Source of the DNA: Bacillus massilinigeriensis
GTDB lineage: Bacteria > Bacillota > Bacilli > Bacillales > Cytobacillaceae
Length of the DNA: 64,000 bases
Assembly (NCBI RefSeq): GCF_900111815.1
Contig: NZ_LT630004.1
Location: 1,509,117 to 1,573,116 of the forward strand
Direction: 5' to 3'
Shown piece by piece: positions 59,458 to 64,000 of the stretch. The first letter of the stretch is position 1. Every line of letters starts with the position of its first letter. Under the pieces are notes generated by a model. It worked only from the letters and a program-made list of their open reading frames with translations. It did no database searches and was not told the DNA's origin. The position numbers and the translations under genes were made by a program.

Positions 59458-59688
59458 TCAGTGATCGTTACTCGCATATTCATCTTCCTGATTTTCACGT
59501 TGCATATACCATTGCTTTATATGAGTCAAAATAGAAAAGACCCAGAAGAAATTCATCGCCCAGACGCTAACAAAAGGTGATATTCCACCGAAATCAATCG
59601 ACTGGTATCCTTTTATCCACATGACGATAGCTGATTCAAGAAAAACGAGTATAAATCCAAAAATACTGGCAACCGACATGCGAATCAA
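59458..59688 (-). CDS. small membrane protein
   Basis: About 76 aa with two membrane helices (MSVASIFGFILVFLESAIVMWI and FVSVWAMNFFWVFSILTHI) and an acidic end (QENQEDEYASNDH-like). The TTG at 59688 follows TAGGAG at about 10 nt; the internal ATG at 59679 is an alternative. No family recognised. Confidence 0.55.
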   Translation of the reverse strand: MIRMSVASIFGFILVFLESAIVMWIKGYQSIDFGGISPFVSVWAMNFFWVFSILTHIKQWYMQRENQEDEYASNDH

Positions 59689-59839
59689 TGAACCCACACT
59701 CCTATCCATTACTTGTAAGCTAATAATAACAGGAATGTACATTGGAAATCAATTGAAAAGTTCACACTTTTGACAAATATGATAAGAAAACTATTAAAAA
59801 TGCAGATTTATTCTTGCAGATTGACCATATTTATGAATC

Positions 59840-60028
59840 TCAATATCTTATTCTCTTTTGCTTTTGCATTAGTTCATACGATTTCTCTATTATATCTGTC
59901 AATACATCCCCTTTGTAAATTCGTCCAACTCTTGTTTTGTCCTGGTAATATTGAACAATTTCATCAAGCATATCAGAAGTTTTTTTCGAAACTCTTACGT
60001 TCAATTGTATTTTTTGGTTTTCCTCCAT
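59840..60028 (-). CDS. ribbon-helix-helix-like small DNA-binding protein
   Basis: A 62-aa protein. IQLNVRVSKKTSDMLDEIVQYY has the pattern of an RHH strand and first helix, followed by KGDVLTDIIEKSYELM as second helix. ATG at 60028 follows GGAGG. The upstream region contains regularly spaced GCTA repeats suited to an RHH operator, so the protein is probably autoregulatory. No toxin partner gene is adjacent. Confidence 0.7.
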   Translation of the reverse strand: MEENQKIQLNVRVSKKTSDMLDEIVQYYQDKTRVGRIYKGDVLTDIIEKSYELMQKQKRIRY

Positions 60029-60051
60029 GTTGAACCTCCATTAATATGTAT

Positions 60052-60101
60052 TGCTAGCAATCGCTAACAGTATGCTAGTACTTATATAGTTATCGCTATT
60101 T
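60052..60101. promoter_or_regulatory. phased GCTA repeats upstream of the RHH gene
   Basis: GCTA occurs at 60054 (inside the palindrome TTGCTAGCAA, 60052-60061), 60064, 60075 and 60096, i.e. 10, 11 and 21 bp apart, one or two helical turns. RHH repressors often bind such arrays. Confidence 0.45.
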
Positions 60102-60143
60102 TTTATTCTATCATTTAACAGCTTTTTTTTCATTTTTACGGAA

Positions 60144-60168
60144 ACAAAAAAAGGGCATTCGGCCCTTC
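60144..60168 (-). terminator. terminator of the ferritin-like gene
   Basis: AAGGGC-CGAAT-GCCCTT followed by T7 on the minus strand, overlapping the end of the ferritin-like gene. Confidence 0.82.
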
Positions 60169-60625
60169 AGTACTTTTTATATCGTCCATGAAGCATAGTC
60201 AAAAAGTACAAGAACCATACTGCATGGTTTTGCTCATCCCCAGCGGCTCTTCGGAAAACTTCTTTAATATATGTTTCTGTCGTTCTTTCAGCTATATCCA
60301 GATATAAATCGACTGTCTCTTGTTCGTCGGTAAAGGCAGACTCCAGACCAGATCTGTACTGACTAGGGCAAGCTTCTGTCAATTTAGGATGATACTTTTT
60401 TCCTGTAAGGTTTTGATAGATTGCAGCAAATTGATGAAAGTGCTTTGACTCGTCCTGTCGTATTTCCTGGATCCTCTTTTTTGCTGCTGCATCCGGGGCA
60501 ATTAACGCTAGCTGTTCATAGCATAATATCGCGCTATACTCACCATCAATTGCTTTTTGAATATCTTTCAACAGATCATTATTTTGCCGATGAAAAACAT
60601 CTTGGTAATAGTAACTTCGGCTCAT
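60167..60625 (-). CDS. ferritin-like (rubrerythrin-type) four-helix protein
   Basis: A 152-aa protein with the two metal-binding half-sites of the ferritin-like fold: Glu near 29 (IDGEYSAILCYE) with DESKHFHQF, and DEQETVDLYLDIAE with DEQNHAVWF. Each half carries an E...ExxH pattern for a di-iron site. The ATG at 60625 has AGGAGGGG 8 nt upstream. Related Bacillus proteins (such as YhjR) are linked to sporulation or oxidative stress; no redox partner is adjacent. Confidence 0.85.
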   Translation of the reverse strand: MSRSYYYQDVFHRQNNDLLKDIQKAIDGEYSAILCYEQLALIAPDAAAKKRIQEIRQDESKHFHQFAAIYQNLTGKKYHPKLTEACPSQYRSGLESAFTDEQETVDLYLDIAERTTETYIKEVFRRAAGDEQNHAVWFLYFLTMLHGRYKKY

Positions 60626-60832
60626 GTATTTATCCCCTCCTGCATGCAATTTATTCTATGTAGCAAGGGCTTGTGGTGTGCCTAAATCACATATTATCGT
60701 TTGTAAGCCTGCCTTTTTTTTCACTTCTCCTTTAATTCCGCAAATCAGGGATAACCCTCAATAATGTAGTACATAATACATATGGAAGTGTGAAATTTTA
60801 AGGCAATAAACACGGAAACGGAGGGGTGCTCA

Positions 60833-61084
60833 ATGGATAAGACACTTGCTTATCTTAGAGAAACAATTGCCAATTATACAGAAAAAGATCCAATAGCCGA
60901 AAGGATATATAGCAAGATCGAAAGCGGGATCAATCAGTCAGAGGAACATTTTATCCGCCGCCTCACATTGAAAGAAGAACGCTATCTCAACAAAATCCTC
61001 GCGTGGGAAATTCAATATGCAAAAAATGAAATGGATGAAACAAGAGCAAAGCAGCTCAATGAGGTATACGAATTGCTGTTGTGA
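60833..61084 (+). CDS. small helical protein upstream of the MMPL transporter
   Basis: An 83-aa charged, all-helical protein (MDKTLAYLRETIANYTEKDPIAERIYSKIESGINQSEEHFIRRLTLKEERYLNKILAWEIQYAKNEMDETRAKQLNEVYELLL-like pattern). SD CGGAGGGGTG precedes the ATG. The look is of a small sporulation-type Bacillus protein, but I do not recall a family name. A hairpin (61158-61179) separates it from the MMPL gene. Confidence 0.68.
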   Translation: MDKTLAYLRETIANYTEKDPIAERIYSKIESGINQSEEHFIRRLTLKEERYLNKILAWEIQYAKNEMDETRAKQLNEVYELLL

Positions 61085-61209
61085 AAAACCTGGTAAACCT
61101 TCTGTATATGCTCCTATTTCTCCCTGCCTTGTATTATAATTGTATAGTGACATATACCCGGCTTTATTAATGGCCGGGTCATTTAGCTTGGTTTGGAGGG
61201 TAAATTTCA

Positions 61210-63377
61210 TGTACACATTCGGACAGATGGTTTACAGAAATAGATTAAAAGTTATCATTCTTTGGGTCGCTATTTTGGCAGGGCTTGGTTTTTTTGCATT
61301 GAAGCTGCCTGATGTACTCAGCGGCAATGGATTTGAGTACGATGGGGAATATAAGAAGACACAAAGTATACTACAAGAAGACTTTGGCTATCCCGATTCC
61401 TCCATTATCCTGCTTTTTGAGAAGGATCGAACTGTCTCGACTGAAAAGTGGCAGAAATTCATTAACTCTAATCTAAAATCAGCAAGTAAAATCAAGGGAA
61501 TACAAAAAGTAATCAGCCCTTTCGAAAATAACGGCATGGTAAAAGATGATTATGCTTTTGCGGTCTTAGAAGGTGCCAAGAAAGCAGAAGATATGGGGCC
61601 CACAGTTAGCGAACTACGTTCGGCTATACATATTGACGACGGCATGAAAGTTAGTATTACGGGAGAGCCTGCAGTCGTAAAGGATTTGAACGAAGCGAGC
61701 CAAAAAGACCTGGCAAAAGCAGAAATGATTGGTCTCCCTATCGCTCTTATCGTGTTATTATTCGCATTTGGCAGCCTTGTAGCTGCCAGCTTGCCATTGA
61801 TAATAGGTGTTGTTTCCATTCTATCAACGATGGGCCTTGTTTACTTTTATGGGCAATCATTTAACTTAACTATTTTTATCCTGAATATCATTCCGATGAT
61901 TGGTCTCTCTCTCAGCATTGATTTCGCGCTTCTTTTCATCAGTCGCTACAAGGAAGAATTGCGCAATGCACCGACAGATACAGCACTAGCAACAACAGTT
62001 GCTACTGCTGGGAAATCGATCATTTTCTCTGCATTATGTGTATTTATTGGCCTATTTGCACTAATGTTCATTGAAATTGATATATTCCGGAATGTTGCTC
62101 TTGGTGGAGTCACCGTTGTCCTTATCTCTGCTTTTTCTGCACTTACCCTACTACCTGCCCTACTAGCAACTATTGGTGGACGAATTCATACCTTTACTTT
62201 GTTGAAGGTAAACAGTGAGAAACCTGGTATATGGAGTCATTTTGCTAATTTTGTTATGAGAAGACCCGGAACTATGTCAATTATTGCACTAGCCTTTTTG
62301 TTTATTGCGCTAGTACCTTTAAAGAACATGATTTTAACTGTTCCTGGAATTGATGCCTTGCCATCTCAATATGAATCGCGCAATGCTTATGATAAATACG
62401 AAAGGACCTTTATCGATAAAGACCAAAGGGTCGAGAATAAGGTAATTGCTGTCATTGAGTCTGATGGACCAGCTTTGGAAGTGAGTAATTTGCAGAACTC
62501 TCTAGAAATGATTCATAATATTAACCGCGATGAAAAAGTCGCTTCCGTCGAATCATTGTTCAGCGTTACAGGTATCCATAACGCAAAAAAGCTGGTTGGC
62601 GTCCTGCAATCCCCTGGAAACCCTTTAGGAGCAGCTTCGAAGCAATTCGCGGCCGATGATAGACTGCTAGTCAATATATATTTGAATCATGATCTTTCAT
62701 CAAGCGAAAAACAAAAATGGGTTAGAAAAATGGCTGAAAAAGAGCATAGTGCAACGATCTACTTTGGGGGAGCACCAAAATTCGAGCAAGAGATTTTTGA
62801 CGAGATATGGAATAAGGCACCTAAGGGCCTTTTTCTCATCATTATTTCCACTTTCTTCATTTTGATGCTGGCATTTCGATCCATTCTTATCCCACTAAAA
62901 GCAATACTAATGAATGTGCTGAGCTTAGGAGCAACCTTTGGCATTGTTGTATGGATATTCCAAGAGGGCCACTTATTTCAGGAACCTACAACCATCGCTC
63001 TCATCCTTCCAGTATTTGTTTTTAGTCTAGTATTTGGACTGTCAATGGATTATGAAGTATTCCTAATATCAAGAATCCATGAGCTATATATCAAGACCGG
63101 AAACAATAATAAAGCAACTTTAGCAGGGCTTATTTCAACAAGTAAAATTATTACTTCAGCTGCAGCCATTATGATAGTAATTACAGGTGCTTTTGCTTTT
63201 ACTGGAGTAATGCCCGTTAAACAGATGGGAATCGGAATTGCACTCGCTATCCTGCTCGATGCAACCATAATCCGAATGGTTCTTGTCCCTTCTCTGATGA
63301 AACTCCTAGGGGACTGGAATTGGTGGTTTTTTGGAAGATCTCATAGAGTAAAACGAAAAGATAAAGGAAATTGCTAG
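61210..63377 (+). CDS. MMPL/RND-family membrane transporter
   Basis: A 722-aa RND protein with about 12 helices in two repeats. Each repeat has an outer domain and a GXXXDY-type helix (GLSLSIDFALLFISRYKEEL and VFGLSMDYEVFLISRIHELY), typical of MmpL/YdfJ/YdgH transporters that export lipids or hydrophobic compounds with proton motive force. The ATG at 61210 has GGAGGG 8 nt upstream; earlier in-frame codons are unsupported. Substrate unknown. Terminator at 63435. Confidence 0.92.
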
Positions 63378-63434
63378 AAGTATATTCATATAAATGGTTT
63401 AATAGTATACGGTCCGTATGCAGTTAAATGTCAG

Positions 63435-63469
63435 AAAACCCCCTATTTCAATTTAAAATAGGGGGTTTT
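63435..63469. terminator. bidirectional terminator
   Basis: A perfect stem AAAACCCCCTATTT / AAATAGGGGGTTTT with an 8-nt centre, between the convergent MMPL and YihY genes. Confidence 0.9.
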
Positions 63470-63497
63470 CTCCAATAAAATGTCTATCTTATATTTC

Positions 63498-64000
63498 CTA
63501 GGAAGACAGAAGCCTTTTGCGTTCGTACCTTTGTTCTCCGCCCAATTTTTCCGAATGATATATTGCGTTGATTTCTCCGCCAAGCAATAGCGCTAACCCT
63601 GTTAAGAAAAGCCAAAGCATTAGAACAATAACTGCACCAAGGCTTCCATAAGTAGCTGAGTAATTGGAAAAGTTGCTGACATAAAATGAAAATCCTAAAG
63701 AAGTTAACTGCCAAGCAATCGTTGCAAAAATCGCACCAGGAATCGCATGCATGAGAGAATACTTTTTATTTGGCGCAAAGTAGTATAAAACAGTTAACAC
63801 TGCAGTAATGACAACTAATGCGACAATCCAGCGAAGAACCTTTATGAGTATTGCAGTTTCATCCGGCATTGGAATAATTTGCTGTACGAGGTTTAACAAT
63901 ACATTCCCGAAAACAGGTAATACAAGCGCTATGATAAACGCAAGAATCATACCTAATGTTAAACCAATGGAAAGAATTCTCGTTTTGATAAATGACCGTG
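63498..64000 (-). CDS. YihY/BrkB-family membrane protein (5' part outside the window)
   Basis: About 167 C-terminal residues. The frame runs open to the window edge: upstream codons read RSFIKTRILSIGLTLG, a typical YihY/BrkB segment, so the ATG at 63950 is internal. Family features include LRWIVALVVITAVLTVLYYFAPN, HAIPGAIFATIAWQLTSLGFSFYVSNFSNYSATYGSLGAVIVLMLWLFLTGLALLLGGEINAIY-like membrane segments. In E. coli BrkB was once proposed as RNase BN, which is not supported. Role unknown; YfkH of B. subtilis is the nearest named relative I recall. Confidence 0.88.
   Translation of the reverse strand, partial: RSFIKTRILSIGLTLGMILAFIIALVLPVFGNVLLNLVQQIIPMPDETAILIKVLRWIVALVVITAVLTVLYYFAPNKKYSLMHAIPGAIFATIAWQLTSLGFSFYVSNFSNYSATYGSLGAVIVLMLWLFLTGLALLLGGEINAIYHSEKLGGEQRYERKRLLSS

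Noticed and set aside
59840-60028. Toxin-antitoxin system containing the RHH protein
   Set aside because: No compact toxin gene overlaps or follows it; the next genes are a small membrane protein and a ferritin-like protein.
61158-61179. Terminator between the 83-aa gene and the MMPL gene
   Set aside because: ACCCGGC/GGCCGGGT forms a hairpin but no T run follows, and it lies within the MMPL leader, so I did not call it a terminator.

Overview
The window is a 64 kb stretch of chromosome from a low-to-moderate GC, spore-forming member of the Bacillaceae. Evidence for this is the parE-parC-alsT block, ccpN-ppsR, HutP/HutH, the FMN-riboswitch ribD-E-BA-H operon, the aa3-type menaquinol oxidase qoxABCD, CotF-type coat proteins, a YjcZ-type sporulation peptide and many DUF families typical of Bacillus. 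Shine-Dalgarno sites are strong (AGGAGG types), and many genes appear to start with TTG or GTG. No rRNA, tRNA, CRISPR array, transposase or prophage module was seen.

Layout. 1-7.9 kb (+): parE, parC (topoisomerase IV), alsT (Na+/amino-acid symporter), a secreted repeat-type protein and a Staygreen-family protein. 8.3-11.2 kb (-): a small accessory stretch with a C-terminally truncated FosB-like gene, a two-domain VOC protein, a membrane protein and an Asp-box propeller protein. 11.4-23.45 kb (-): a 14-gene corrinoid salvage operon behind a cobalamin riboswitch plus terminator. It encodes the B12/cobinamide importer BtuF-BtuC-BtuD, with BtuD fused to the amidohydrolase CbiZ. Late assembly enzymes follow (CbiB, CobD, CobU, CobQ, CobS, CobC), then a second CobU-like protein, PduO adenosyltransferase, the alpha-ribazole transporter/kinase pair CblT-CblS and a second histidine phosphatase. 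There are no corrin-ring-building genes, so the operon looks built for salvage and remodelling.

23.6-33.9 kb: mostly small single-gene units. These are a 45-aa protein, a secreted M28 aminopeptidase, two CotF-like coat proteins, several small DUF proteins, an MFS exporter, a GNAT enzyme, a glycosyltransferase, a YjcZ-type peptide, a CAP-domain lipoprotein and a solo patatin. 33.9-36.4 kb (-): a compatible-solute (OpuC/OpuB type) ABC transporter in which permease and binding protein are fused; its ATPase gene seems to lack any ATG/GTG/TTG start. 36.6-38.7 kb (-): hutP-hutH (histidine use). 39.4-41.2 kb (-): a DEAD-box RNA helicase with a 21-bp perfect leader hairpin.

41.4-45.5 kb (-): ccpN-ppsR-ppdK, which puts the gluconeogenesis repressor, the PPDK regulatory kinase/phosphorylase and PPDK itself in one unit. 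45.7-50.5 kb (-): exoA and the riboflavin operon. 50.6-53.2 kb (-): an 862-aa helicase strongly resembling eukaryotic mitochondrial SUV3, with a C-terminal zinc ribbon. 54.5-58.3 kb (+): qoxABCD with a perfect FNR-type palindrome upstream. 58.3-64 kb: ppiB, a candidate structured small RNA, a ribbon-helix-helix protein with phased operator-like repeats, a ferritin-like protein, an MMPL transporter and a YihY-family gene cut by the window edge.

No multi-gene system that is clearly new to science was recognised. The best leads are the bacterial SUV3-like helicase, the candidate ncRNA at 59.24-59.32 kb, the apparent AUU-initiated ATPase, the Staygreen protein in a non-photosynthetic host, and the two small paralogous membrane proteins at 29-30 kb. 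Family assignments come from recognising sequence motifs by eye; no database search was run.
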